A stretch of DNA of 64,000 nt, taken from contig JAODTK010002888.1 of the NCBI GenBank assembly GCA_026419785.1, forward strand, positions 186,001 through 250,000, in the 5' to 3' direction. Under the pieces are notes generated by a model. It did no database searches, was not told where the DNA came from, and saw nothing but the letters and a program-made list of their open reading frames with translations. Source of the DNA: Sclerodactyla briareus. Lineage: Eukaryota > Echinodermata > Holothuroidea > Dendrochirotida > Sclerodactylidae. Of the stretch, positions 23,851 to 34,769 are shown piece by piece. The position numbers and the translations under genes are program-made. Each line of letters opens with the position of its first letter. Within the stretch, counting starts at the first letter, position 1.

Positions 23851-24140
23851 AATTTGTTAAAGTCAAGTCAAGTCACAAGTCATTTCTCTGCAAGTCAAGT
23901 CAAGTCACGAGTCATCCATTTTTCAATTCCTGCAAGTCAAGTCAAGTCGCAAGTCAATTCCCTTCAAATCAAAGTCAAGTCACAAGTCATTTCTCTGCAA
24001 GTCAAGTCAAGTCACGAGTCATCCATTTTTCAATTCCTGCAAGTCAAGTCAAGTCGCAAGTCAATTCCCTTCAAATCAAAGTCAAGTCACAAGTAAAAAA
24101 ACGAGTCGACTCGAGTCACAAGTCATTGACTCGAGTCAAC
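23850..24140. repeat. AAGTC pentamer array, right copy
   Basis: CAAGTCAAGTCACAAGTC words dominate. A block of about 105 bp (CATTTCTCTGCAAGTC ... ATTCCCTTCAAATCAAAG) is present twice in tandem (about 23880-23975 and 23985-24080). It ends ACTCGAGTCAACACTC, the complement-like counterpart of the start of the left array. Confidence 0.9.
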
Positions 24141-24734
24141 ACTCTGCTATTAATTCACATACATTATCTATTCACTACCTCACTATTCGTTATATATGGC
24201 ATGCCACATGAATAAAATGAGCTGACGCATATCGATCAGAGAAATCGAAAGTGTTGCTGCAAATGTTCGCGGGGGCAAACGCAATTGCACTCCAATGAAT
24301 TACAGAGAATTACACTGCCTGCCAGTAACTTCCGTCATGATCTATTCACATTGATTTACCATGTAGGCAGAAAAAGTAGAATACCCACAGTTACGATACA
24401 GAATATGAGAAGCACATGGTTAAGAACGTATCCTAACATACATTGGCACACGTTGAGGTGAGAGCTAGGCTATAAATCTTCCCGAAAACACAGTTTTTTC
24501 TAACTAGCAAACTTTTCAGCACAATGGAGTTTTTCGTTAGCATGTAATCGGTTATATCATAATTGATTAAGTGACCGTAAAACTTGCGAGCGTGTGAGAA
24601 TGATGTAATTTCTCTCCGATTTAACATCGTTCAGTCGCGTACGTGGGAACAGTTTGGGCTACTTTTTGGTAGAGCGTCGTGCGTATTATTTTGATTGTCT
24701 TAATTGTACGATCGTAAAATCAAGTTCTGTATTT

Positions 24735-24900
24735 GTAAAAATAGAGGACTCGGACCAGGACTCGGACCGAGTCCCCGAGTCCTTTGGGTCGAGTCCGAGT
24801 CCGAGTCCGAGTCATTGAACTTCGAGTCCGAGTCCGAGTCCGAGTCCCTGAAAAAAGGACTCGAGACCGGTCTCGAGACCGGACTGAGTCCTTCAGCACT
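24735..24900. repeat. GAGTCC array with inverted halves
   Basis: GGACTCGGACCAGGACTCGG on the left and TCGAGTCCGAGTCCGAGTC to the right, ending GGTCTCGAGACCGG. Left and right parts read the word on opposite strands, so the array can fold back. Confidence 0.85.
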
Positions 24901-25479
24901 GGTAATTATTGGTTTATAATGGGAGGGTACAGTAGGTAGGATCAAGGGTTGTAGTCAATGATGGCAATGAATGTTGAAATATTTAAGAGGTATTGGGATA
25001 TTTTAACAACATTTGGAAGGCCTGGAATTTGTGCATGGTGAAGAGAAGACAAGAAATTCACTGAGCGCGCACCAGGCGGAGATACTGGGACGAGCGCCTT
25101 GTAGGGAACTGTTGCTGATCTTTCAGATAAAGCTCTCGTTCACGTCTGTTTTACATTACGTGATCCCACAGACTTATATAGGCGTGATCCCTGGTCAATT
25201 TCTAAATTTGTCATGTGATCAGCGCAACCACTCTGCTGTAAATTCTCTGATTACTAAACAGTAACTTCTTCTTTCTAAATTCGGATATCAATTCTCTCTT
25301 CAATGCATTTTATCTGAACCTCATAATTTTTACTATAGCTTTACTCCCTAGTTTAGGTCTAATATGGAAAATTAGTTTACTGTATTACTTCTAAGTTGCT
25401 GTTGTGTTGTAACTTTGTTTTGTATTGTGCAGTGGCAACACAATCTTCGCCAAAGTCACGAGTCCGGATTTTTTTACTA

Positions 25480-25718
25480 ATAATACCACTCAACTGTACT
25501 TGTACTTGCAGCAGCCTAGTTAACAGCCTAACGGTAACACTCGACTAGGCCGCGCACAGAAGAGAGACGTAGACACAGCTAGGCCAGGACCGACCATCTC
25601 TCTCTGAGCTGCGTGACTGTACTGTACTTACGAGTTGTATTGCATAATCAGCTACGAAGCAAGTTTACCAAGCAATCGAGTTGACATTCAATCTCTTTGT
25701 GGAGCCCGAAAACTCAAT
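25480..25718 (+). promoter_or_regulatory. Possible 5' leader of the signal-peptide exon
   Basis: This segment shows none of the repeat families of the window and lies directly upstream of a plausible first coding exon. No TATA box is evident. That it is transcribed is inference. Confidence 0.2.
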
Positions 25719-25761
25719 ATGAAGATGCACATGACAATTATAGTGGTATTCTTATTTTGCT
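25719..25761 (+). CDS. Candidate first coding exon, signal peptide
   Basis: ATG at 25719 opens MKMHMTIIVVFLFC, a short polar start followed by a hydrophobic core, as in secretory signal peptides. The frame meets GTAAGTATAC at 25762, a near-ideal 5' splice site, giving a phase-1 intron. Signal-peptide exons ending in phase 1 are common in secreted and membrane proteins. Reading through the splice site adds about 32 unremarkable residues before a stop. An earlier in-frame start would need a non-ATG codon. The nearest coding exons on this strand with a lumenal protein are the LAMP exons 26 kb downstream; a link is possible but unproven. Confidence 0.35.
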
Positions 25762-26530
25762 GTAAGTATACAAGTTACAACTTGAGATGGCAAATTGAAT
25801 CGTTCTTCATTTGTTCCGGGTTTGTAATTGTGAACACTATTTGTCAATTGTTAACCTAACTTGGCAGCCTAACTACTCGTTCGGATAGACTCATCAGTCA
25901 TCATGTAGGTCTAGGGCCTAGGCCTAGACAGACTCTTGTCAAGTTGAACCAAGTTAAACAACAAAATGGATGAGTCTGTAATGTAGAGCAAACAGTTATC
26001 TGTTCTTTAAAGTTTGATTGTTTGAGTGTCAAATTTTGCTTCCTTCAGGGTTTGCCAATCGGTTTTGTACATAAGAAAACATGTTGTTTTCTGCCGAAAA
26101 GATTAAGGCCAAGTAAAAAAAAAAAAAAGTTTCTCGTCCTAACTTCGCTGAAAGTTTGGGCATGAGGGCCTTTTTTTTTTTTTTTTTGCTCTCAGACAGT
26201 CCAGAATACCCATATTTAGTACTGTATTAGCGGTACAGCAGTTCTGGAAATGAGCGTGAGGCTTCTTTTTTTTCTTTTTTCCCCTGAGGTTATACCCCCT
26301 AGTGGCCACAAAGCCATCCCAAAATGTTCCTTACATAGTTTGCATGGCATCAGTAGTAAGCTTTTTTCCTTTAAAAACCATATTTTGAAGAAGTTATCAA
26401 GAGAAGTTGTCAAAAAAAAAGAAATTTGACAATTATCTAAAAAAGCGTGCGGGCGGGGATTAGAAACTGCTTTTTTTTTTACTTGGCCTAAAGGCCTGAG
26501 TGGAAAACTGTTGGCTATATATCTAGTACA
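25762..26530. other. Intron or intergenic, no exon recognised
   Basis: Poly-A and poly-T runs (26117-26130, 26170-26188) and AT-rich sequence. The minus-strand frame at 26216-26413 has no motif. Confidence 0.4.
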
Positions 26531-27087
26531 ATCGTGAGTCGATCACCTAGCCTAAGGGACATGTTAATAACAAAAGCAGAGAAAACAATTGCAAAATGAA
26601 CGAAACTTACCAGAAGTATACCCTTGTCTGTCGTCTTCCTTCATGTTAAATTTTGTCTCAATGGAATAAATTGTTTCGAGAAAAGGAGTTAAAAAAAAGG
26701 TGGCAGCATTCAACAAAGCCTCAGCTTTCTGATCATGAGTCAATCACCAAGCAGAAATTTACTCCTTACACGGAACTGCAAAACATTTCGAACTCTTTTA
26801 CCTGCAATTCACAACTAATAAAATTGTCATCAAACTATCCATGGAAATGGAACATGAAAAACAATCTTGTTCTTTCCGGCGGATTCCTGGCAGGGTGATT
26901 CAGCCACTTATAAAAACACCAAAATCCTTCATGGGTATAAATTTGTTCTCCTGAAATAGGAACAATGGAATGATAAATTGTTTTGATGCGTCTAAATTAG
27001 AATCATACTATTGCGCACATGTTTTTGAGTCCGGTGATATTCACACACAGTACATAGCGCGCGTTTTGACTAGCAAAGCGGACACGC

Positions 27088-27166
27088 TGATCGACTCACG
27101 ATCATGATCGACTCACGATCATGATCGACTCACGATCAACTCACGATCATGATCGACTCACGATCG
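27088..27166. repeat. 17-bp tandem repeat with GATCATGATC palindromes
   Basis: GATCGACTCACGATCAT is repeated about four times, with one shortened unit. Junctions create GATCATGATC palindromes. The reverse complement word CGTGAGTCGATCA occurs alone at 26533-26545. Confidence 0.85.
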
Positions 27167-27204
27167 GTCACTATAGTGTTGGGCAATGTATTAACACATG
27201 TGAC

Positions 27205-28595
27205 AGGGCTCGATTTTTACGGTCATCCGATCGTCCGAGACGACTGAACTTCTGAACGGACTAGTTTTGACATGATGGTTGTCCGCTGGACTACCACTTT
27301 TTAGTTACAATTTTCAACCAGTCACGATCTCTGTACCTCAGGCACAATGTATGCAGCCTCATATCATTGTGTGTCAGACATCGTATCCTTGTAGGACATG
27401 AGAGAAAACACTATTTTTGCAGCCCACACAACGATAACGTTCGATTGAATGATTCGTAGGTAGTTAGAACTAGTGTCTGTACACACTCTATGTTAACCGT
27501 GTGGAATGGGACCAAATTCACTGTAAAATAACGTCAAAATCTGCAATCTGAAAACATTTAAAAATCATCAATAATGAAACAGGCATGTAGATGAGTTACT
27601 ACAAACACATTTCACAAAAGATTGAATCATGTTATTTGCAAGGTGTCTTCAGATAATCACTTTTCTGATCTAGGCTATATATGGTCCCTGTACAAAATCA
27701 TTGCAAGTTCAGTAGCTGGCTACCTTGTGGGAATAGTGAAGCCATTGAAAATCATTATTCTTGTTTTCTCATTTATTCACACAAAATACAATTTTGCCTG
27801 GGAAGAATGTACACTATGGGCCAGAAAAATGTTGCCGTTGGAGGATTTGCCCTTTCGGCGACAGTCATATAGCTAGGGATGGAAGCAGGAATGATATGGC
27901 ATGGGTGATTATCCCCAGGTACCCATTGCCTAAATACTGTGTAATTGTGTAGCAATAGTTTGCAATGCAGTCGATTGGAGAGAGGGGGTCAGGGAGACAA
28001 ACTTGGACCAAGAGGGAGGCTGTAACTTCTTCAGCAAATACATCCCATTCTTAAAAACTGGCAATGTGGCAATGTTCCGGGTTCGGTGGTTGCCTATCAA
28101 GAACTGCTTACTTCAATTTTTTGAGAATCCCCTCATTTTGAAACCAAGCGTAAAGAAGACTTGGTCTTTAATCTTTTGAACAATGTTGGCGTTACGCATG
28201 CTCCTCAGTTAAGGAGCCCGAAGAAAAAAAAGCAGGAAGGAAAGCCAGGCCAAGTTTGAAGAGACTCGGCAACGAAAATTTCAAGAGACGTGGCTGTCAA
28301 ACCCTGCCTATAAACCGTGGCTATGATATGACAAGGAGAGCGAATTAATGTTCTGTAATTCTGTGAAAGTCATGGGGCATCTGATCAGGTGTTTGTGGTA
28401 GGGTGAGGTCCCATCGCGTTGAGAGCTCCAGGAACACGTGGTAAGCCGTGGCAAAGTACAGCGGCAGAAACAGAGAGAGTGCTCAATTATGAACCTGGTA
28501 ACTTGCCGGACAACCATTATCTCTCTTCGGACAACCAAAAATGCAACACTGGTTGTCCGACGGACAACCAGAAAAAAATCTAAAAATCAAGGCCT
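27205..28595. mobile_element. Candidate inverted-repeat element (about 1.4 kb)
   Basis: AGGGCTCGATTTTTA at 27205-27219 and TAAAAATCAAGGCCT at 28581-28595 are near-perfect inverted ends of 15 bp. Just inside the right end is a perfect palindrome, CTGGTTGTCCG-A-CGGACAACCAG (28549-28571), with more CGGACAACC words at 28507-28536. A GGTTGTCCG word also lies inside the left end (about 27279). A third end-like AGGCCTCGATTTTTA is at 22702. Open frames inside are short and unrecognised, so it is probably non-autonomous. No target-site duplication was established. Confidence 0.4.
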
Positions 28596-28794
28596 GTGTG
28601 AGGGTTTTGCATAACTGTTACAACAGTCCTTGCCAGAGAAAAGGCTTGACCTACTTACCACTTGGAGATTTGCGATATTATCAGTATTGTACTGTAGGCT
28701 AACTAGGATAGGCATAGCCTTAGCTCTCAGGCAATATGACCCATATTGTGTTAGTCTCACTTTTGTTCATAAGTTATTATTCTTGAATTGGATT

Positions 28795-29350
28795 ATACAT
28801 TGAAGATATCTGTGAGAAAGCCAATAGAACTGTAAGCTTCATTAAAAGAAATTTACATTCTTGTAATCAGACCACAAAGCTTGAGGCCTACAGGTCCCTT
28901 GGCTTGTCACTGTTGTCAGGCCCTTAATACTAGGCTTGGGCTTCTACTGTCTCTGTCTGGGATCCTTACACTAAAAGATTGTTGATCAGCTTGAGTCCGT
29001 CCAAAAACAGCTGCGAGATTCATCATGCATGAATATATTTGATGATATTCGATACAGATGGTTAGAATTCTTGGTCTTGATCCTCTTGTCATCAGGAGAA
29101 AAACCAGGCATTTGTGTGTATTTAAACAGGCAATTCTTGGACACCTGTCTTCACCCATTGGAGAGTACTTGTCTGAGACCAGTCCTGCATCAGTCATGCT
29201 ACAACCATCTGGAATTGCATGCAACCATCTCTGTGAATGAAGGCTTAGACAAGTGTTCATATGCTCTTCTACACAAGTTAGTTGCTATCGAAGATCTGAA
29301 CAACTTCAGAGGCACAGTCTGCAGTTACTTGGTTTCAGCAAGACAAGACT
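28795..29350 (+). pseudogene. Non-LTR retrotransposon ORF2 3' remnant
   Basis: 28815-28900 reads ANRTVSFIKRNLHSC then a K-L-E-A-Y stretch, matching the A-x-x-x-L-x-F-I-x-R-N-L segment after the reverse transcriptase core of CR1/Jockey-like elements. After frameshifts come WDPYTKR (about 28958-28980) and a QLESVQKQ segment (about 28987-29010), the usual W-D-P...L-E-x-V-Q-x-x-A-A-R region. In a third frame (29058-29180) it reads a LGLDPLVIRRKTRHLCVFK segment, the L-x-L-x-x-L-x-x-R-R terminal block. At least three frame changes and no catalytic core show it is dead and 5'-truncated. Confidence 0.7.
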
Positions 29351-29739
29351 AACACTAATTTCTATTTTAGCAGCAAACCCTAGCCTGACTGTCTAGCTCC
29401 TTGCAGGAGTAGGAGTGTTGGCCAGTATCTCCATTGGAGTCTTGAAGTTTGTTGTCCTCAATGTGGTGCATCAATTAGTGGACCCTCTCATTCCCTTCCT
29501 CAATAACCTAGATATCATTATCAGTGGTGAATCGCTCAGCAAACATCTTTACAGTTTCTTACGTTGGAAATTATAACAAATCATGGTAGTTGAGGTAAAA
29601 AATGGAAAACCACTACCAAGATGTTAGAGATCGCAGCACACATTTTAGCGAAACCAGCTATGATGTTGACGAGTTTAGTATAAATTTGCATGACACTTTG
29701 TCTACTTTAACCATGATTCGTTGAAGGATGCAACAAAAC

Positions 29740-30250
29740 TTTTAGACACATGGTTATTGGACCAATGAACATGTTTGACTTTGTGAAGTCAAAGGTCGAA
29801 GGTCATTGAAAGGGCATCATGCCATTAAGTGTAAAATCTCCTACGAATTACATTTCCTTGAAAACTGTCATAATGTTTCTTGGGTGGTGCTCCTTTCAGC
29901 TTGTTCACCGATTTTTGGATGCGACGTTGTATGGAGTTGAAACAGTAGATCTGTTGAAAAGAAGCATTGTGGACCCCCCAACAGTCCTTCTCTGGGTTCT
30001 GTCCAAACGTTGACACAATGTTCAATGACCTCTGGGACATCTTTGATTTTGTGGAGGTCAAGGTCAAAAGTCATTAAAGGGGCACATAGGCCACAGTATG
30101 AAATTGCTTTTTGGCCCCCGACCAAGTCATTCTTTGATGAATGTTGATCAAACTTAGATACAATGTTTATTGACCCATGAAACATGTTTGACCATGTGAA
30201 GGTCAAGGTCAAAAGGTCATTATTAGAATTAGAAGGAAACAATTGCCCTC
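29740..30250. repeat. AAGGTCAAGGTC-rich dispersed repeat
   Basis: GACTTTGTGAAGTCAAAGGTC, AAGGTCATTGAAAGGGCATC and GTGGAGGTCAAGGTC words recur about every 150-180 bp. The same style of repeat is at 52440-53060 and 54650-55380 (words like AAAGGGGCACAATGGGC and CATTGACC(T/C)CTGGGGC). No coding content. Confidence 0.5.
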
Positions 30251-30259
30251 TGAACAAAT

Positions 30260-31670
30260 ACACACAGGCGAATATAAAATGAATGTTATTGTAAATCGCC
30301 CATTCAGTGCCTCAAAGAGTCTCTCAAAAAACACTAAATTAGCCATTCAAAATTTTAAATCATGAAGTCCTATTTGCTGAAGTGATTGCTTGTTCACGTT
30401 AATTATGGAATCCCTCTGAAAAGTTTAAGAAATTGCGTGTCAAATCCGCTTAACGATATCAATCCAGTCGCAAAATACAGTACCATTTCCGCGAAATTTA
30501 AGACTTCATCCGGTTGGCTGAAAGATTGACTTCCCTCACGATAGCGTAAACACCACACTGCAAGGCATGTACCGAATCGTTCTCCATAGCAGTCCATGTG
30601 CGGATAACTTAAGAACAACAACTGCACTGAACTTTTGCAAGAATAACCGCGCATGCTCCACGGGCTAGTTCGTCATGACTGTGGAATGTACAGTATGGGA
30701 CATCTGCCGTGTCTCACGGTCAGCCAGGGTTAGCATGATAATTGTTTTTTGACACGCGGAGCGCTTGCGTACGATTATGCAATAGCCTACTAGAGAACAT
30801 GAAAATATCGAAGCAAGTAATGAAGATCGTATATTAAATGCTCCTCGACCCAGTGGTACGTACTTCATGACTACTTTACGAATAGTTAACAACAAGTCGC
30901 GCAATCTTCCCGCATCAGCTGCGCATTGTTCCCACACAGGTTTTGACGGCAAAAGTTTTAACTTACGCCTCCCCGATGATGATTGAGAGCAGAGGTCGAC
31001 AGAACCAAAAACAGCTATTGGTAGGCTCATGTCGTGGCAGTGCGTGAATGGTTCTTGAATAGTCTGTGAACATGGCATAATCATTGCGTGACGGTGCGTG
31101 TCCTGTCACTGTCGAGCCACAGTGCGGGGTAATACAGGACCCAAATTTGTGCAAGTGTACATTAAAGGGGGCTATAGGCAAATGTACATAATTTTTTGGA
31201 GGATCTTGCCTGGTTCCGGAACGTGTCAAGGTGGGGTTTGCTTCCCCTGGAGTTCATCTTTTGATGATGGGTTTATCGACTCATTGGAGATGCCAAACTA
31301 ATCCTTTCCATGAATGTGCCAAGACTGTTCTGATTATTCTGCACATTCTCTTACGTGAAATGTTGTTTTGATAGGGTGAACTGTTTTTACCCCAGCAGGA
31401 TTTTTTTTACACCAAAATGTTGAACTGGCAAGTCAAGAAACATACTTTTCCGGAATTTCTCTCTCTTTGTGTGTTTCAAATTTTCATTATACATGTACCA
31501 CATAGCTATTCAGGGAATTATTCCACTTGTCAACTGACAATACTAGAATAAAGTTTCAAGCATCTACCTATCGAGTTCTAGGTTGAAGTTTAGGTTCAAG
31601 GAATTTTTTTACCCCAATTGTCCGATTGACTATGAAATCCATTCACGTCATGTGTTGCGACCCACGAATA
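30260..31670. other. No gene firmly recognised
   Basis: This stretch carries little recognisable repeat. On the minus strand an open frame (30665-31084) contains GGGGAGGCGTAAGT at about 30962-30975, a good 5' splice site pattern, so a minus-strand exon ending there is conceivable. The peptide before it matches no family I know. Confidence 0.25.
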
Positions 31671-31674
31671 TTCA

Positions 31675-33155
31675 TTATATCCCCGAACACTGTAAGTGTT
31701 CGGGGATATTATGGTTTTGACCCTGTGCCCGCCGTCTCCGCCGCCGCCGCCGGAAACTTAGGCGTAGCGCTCTCATTCTTTAACACTTATCCGATTGACC
31801 CAAAACTTGGTACACATGTCGTATGAGTAAAATCTCGGATAAGTTCGAAAATGGGCTATTCGTAATTTTGGTTTCCCACCTCTATGTTGCAGGTTTTTTT
31901 TTCGGAAAATTTTCAAGTTCGTGCGATTTACCAAAACGTGGTGGTTGTGGGTAGTTGTTGGAGCCGAAAAACATGGCGACAATTTCAAGGTCATCCGAGG
32001 TCAAGTTTGCATTTCTTTGGCCAGTAGCCTAATTATAGCATAATGTATGTGATATTTCAAACTTCATTGGATTTTCATGAAACTTGGTGAATAGGGCCAA
32101 CTATCAGTGCCGATGAATTTTCCTAATGTCGCTGAGGTCACTGGAGGTCTCTTGCATGACTAATTTGCATAATAGTTGGCCCGATCAGATTAGGGCCAAA
32201 TTTATAATAAACTCTGTTGGATCCCCACGGAAACTTGGTGAGTAGGACCTAACAGTCCCGATAAATTTATTTGATTGCGTTGAAATCACTGAAGGTCATT
32301 ATGTGTGCTTATTTTACATATTCGTTAGCTGAATTAGAAAAATTAATGCATTATTCTCACTTTTAGAATTTTGGGGATAAATTTGTCCAAATATGACTCT
32401 AACATTCCTGCTAAATTTATTCAATCTCAATCAAGATCACTAGGGTAATTTGGTGGGACTAATTTGCATATTAGTTGTCCTAATCAGTCAAAATGATGAG
32501 TTTTAATACTTTTTTCGCAATAACATTGGAACAGCTCATTGGAATGCAATATGCGACTAGGAGTGGCATCATCCCTGGGGTGTAACAAATTTCATAAACA
32601 CCGCCATGTCATTGAGTCCTTAAAGGTCCCTTGGATTCCAAAAACTGATTTTTAGTACTTTTTCGCAATAGCAATGGGTTTGTCATCAGAATTCAATGCC
32701 CTAGGCGTGGAATGTAATCCAAGGAGAGTAAACATTTTCATAAAAACTGTCATATCATAAAAGGTCATTCGAAGTCACTTAGGGGTCCAAAAACTTCTTT
32801 TTGCTATAACGGAGAATGAATATCTGCGAAGGCTGATGGTTCACCATTGTGATATAATTGTTGACCTGCATGTGTGTGCCATCTGACCTGAATTTGAACT
32901 CTCTCGGGTGCCATGCGGTTAAGGTCGAATCTTGATAAATGTGCTTATTAAGGACGCACCTTGTCCCTGCTGTAGTGCCTCATCAATTAACAAGTGCATT
33001 AATGGAATGACCCATTTACCCTGTACCCGGTGTCGCTTCACAAGCTATAAATGTCTTCTTTCCACGAATATGTCCGGTTTCATGTTCACCAAATTTCTTG
33101 AATAAGCGACAGGGGATATATACTCTGGGCGGTTTACCCGCCCGACACTTCCTAG
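31675..33155 (+). mobile_element. Helitron-like non-autonomous element, copy 1
   Basis: The right end has a hairpin GGGCGG-TTTAC-CCGCCC (33127-33143), then GACACTTC and CTAG at 33152-33155, followed by T. This is the Helitron 3' layout: short hairpin, about 10 bases, CTRR. The left end is TTATATCCCC preceded by A, so insertion would be between A and T. Just inside the left end is a perfect 15-bp-arm palindrome (31677-31709). The inner sequence is RGGTCA-rich with no protein. The start is TT, not the usual TC, so the subclass is uncertain; Helentron-like or another rolling-circle type is possible. Copy 2 at 42815-45565 shares both ends. Confidence 0.6.
31677..31709. repeat. Perfect terminal palindrome of the Helitron-like element
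   Basis: ATATCCCCGAACACT, loop GTA, then AGTGTTCGGGGATAT: 15 paired bases without mismatch. The matching segment of copy 2 (45531-45562) is imperfect. This palindrome should form a strong hairpin in single-stranded DNA. Confidence 0.9.
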
Positions 33156-33159
33156 TTTT

Positions 33160-34490
33160 GAAGAAGGGTCTCAGTGCTCACATTGGGTGATATTGAGCAC
33201 TTGTAACATTAGCTGACATGGTGCCACCTTGTACTTGCCGTAATATGTGATGTTCTGTTTTATGACAACTGACAGAGTCAGACGGAGGTTTTCTTTACAG
33301 AATAACATCATTACGATCGCTAAGTAGCTTGTTAACTGTCAGGCCCTCAAGTTCCTCCAACCCTTGTCTTAAGTCCTCACCCGTTTTATGTTATAGGTAT
33401 CGTTGCTAGCTACGCTTCAGCCACAAACACAAACTATAGTGAGTTAAGCTCAGTGTTGTTTTACACCTTATACTTCAGCCAAGTCCCAGCCCAGGGCCTG
33501 TGGTACTTCCTAGGCCTCTGCCCACAGACAGACAAGCATAATCAAATCTAATTTTGTGTGAACTAGCCCTAGCCTTAAATCCGGCATACATTCCAGACTT
33601 TGCAGGTAGTAGTGGGAAGTAGCTGTATAAACTATAACTACATGTATAACTTAGCCATGCCCTCAAATCGATAGCTGGCTTGAGAGACCATGTTAGGCCT
33701 AGTGTTATCCTTTAGACACAAAAGCCCTATTTAACAGAAGCCTAACCAATCGCCCAAACATCGTGACCAAATTTGCTAATACTCCACGATTCTTATTTGA
33801 GAATCGGTTCTGTGAACCATAAAACATTTTAGAGAATTGATCATCATCTCCCCTCGCCAAACGAAGTAAGAGAATAATCTAGCTATCGTATATACGGTAA
33901 AACTAAACAGTCTAAGCAAATCAATAAACCTAGCAGTAGCACTTGTCCTAGTCCTCTGCGTTGTTGTTGGCCTTGTGTTTATGATACTTTTTAATTGCAC
34001 TAAATAAGTTGGGACACTATGCAGGCAAACTCATTGTAAAAAAAAATCTGAGCATAAAATTCTTCTGTGTTCCCGAGCAGGGACTTTGGACTCACTGGCA
34101 GGGGCTATTGTTGTTTTTATTGCGTCCACAAGGTAACAATGGTCCTGGACCGCAGAACGCACAAGAACGTGACACCCTGATGAACACTGGCCGATCTTTT
34201 CCTCCCCTCTTCGTATCTCAGTACCACCAAAATTAAAACTGAACGAGTTGGCATGCGTGGAGCCGCAAAGGATGGCAGTCATCCGCGTATTCTTGGGTTC
34301 ATATCGCCTCACCCTGAACATTCTTCCTTCAGAGTGCTCTCACCTGTGACCATTGCGACAGTCAGCCCACCAATCAGCAGCAACACAATAAACATTACAT
34401 GCAGTCACTGTGTCAACTATAATCAGCGCAGAGAGGCATTGTCGACCGAACCAGGATTATTCTTCAGCCCACCGGTGCCAGGCAGTACCA
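33160..34490. other. Intergenic, no gene recognised
   Basis: No conserved frame or clear repeat. Open frames are short and on both strands. Confidence 0.45.
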
Positions 34491-34760
34491 TTATCTCTGA
34501 TTTATGCAGGCATCAATTGCAATCTTCACATCACCCTCCTCATCTCGTCGAAGATTCAACGTCGACTTGACGTCGAATCTTCAATGCCAAGATTGTTGGA
34601 TGGTGAATCTTGTCCGAACTAATCTTTTTCGGTTGGGGAATCTATCTTTCACCTAGGATATTTTTTGTCGTGCCGTATCTTTGCAAGCTCCGATGATCTC
34701 TGTGGTGAATCTGCGCCGTCCGAAAAACATAAGCGTGTCGAAAGCGTCGAATCTGCCGAT
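34490..34760. mobile_element. Fold-back remnant with GAATCTTC words
   Basis: 34550-34582 is an inverted repeat: GAAGATTCAACGTC, short loop, GACGTCGAATCTTC, with one mismatch. Around it GGTGAATCTTG, TTGGGGAATCTATC and GGTGAATCTGCGCC words occur. The region at 38260-38560 carries the same GGTGAATCTTCGACTAA and TTGGGGAATCTTCGAC words, so these are two members of one family. Confidence 0.4.
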
Positions 34761-34769
34761 GTCATTTCA

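Noticed and set aside
23835-24215. Ser/Gln/Val/Lys repeat protein
   Set aside because: Translation of the AAGTC pentamer array.
27088-27166. CRISPR-like array
   Set aside because: Units are directly adjacent with no unique spacers, in animal DNA.
30665-31084. Minus-strand exon ending at GTAAGT
   Set aside because: The splice-site match is good, but the peptide has no recognisable family or signal peptide, so it stays only a possibility.
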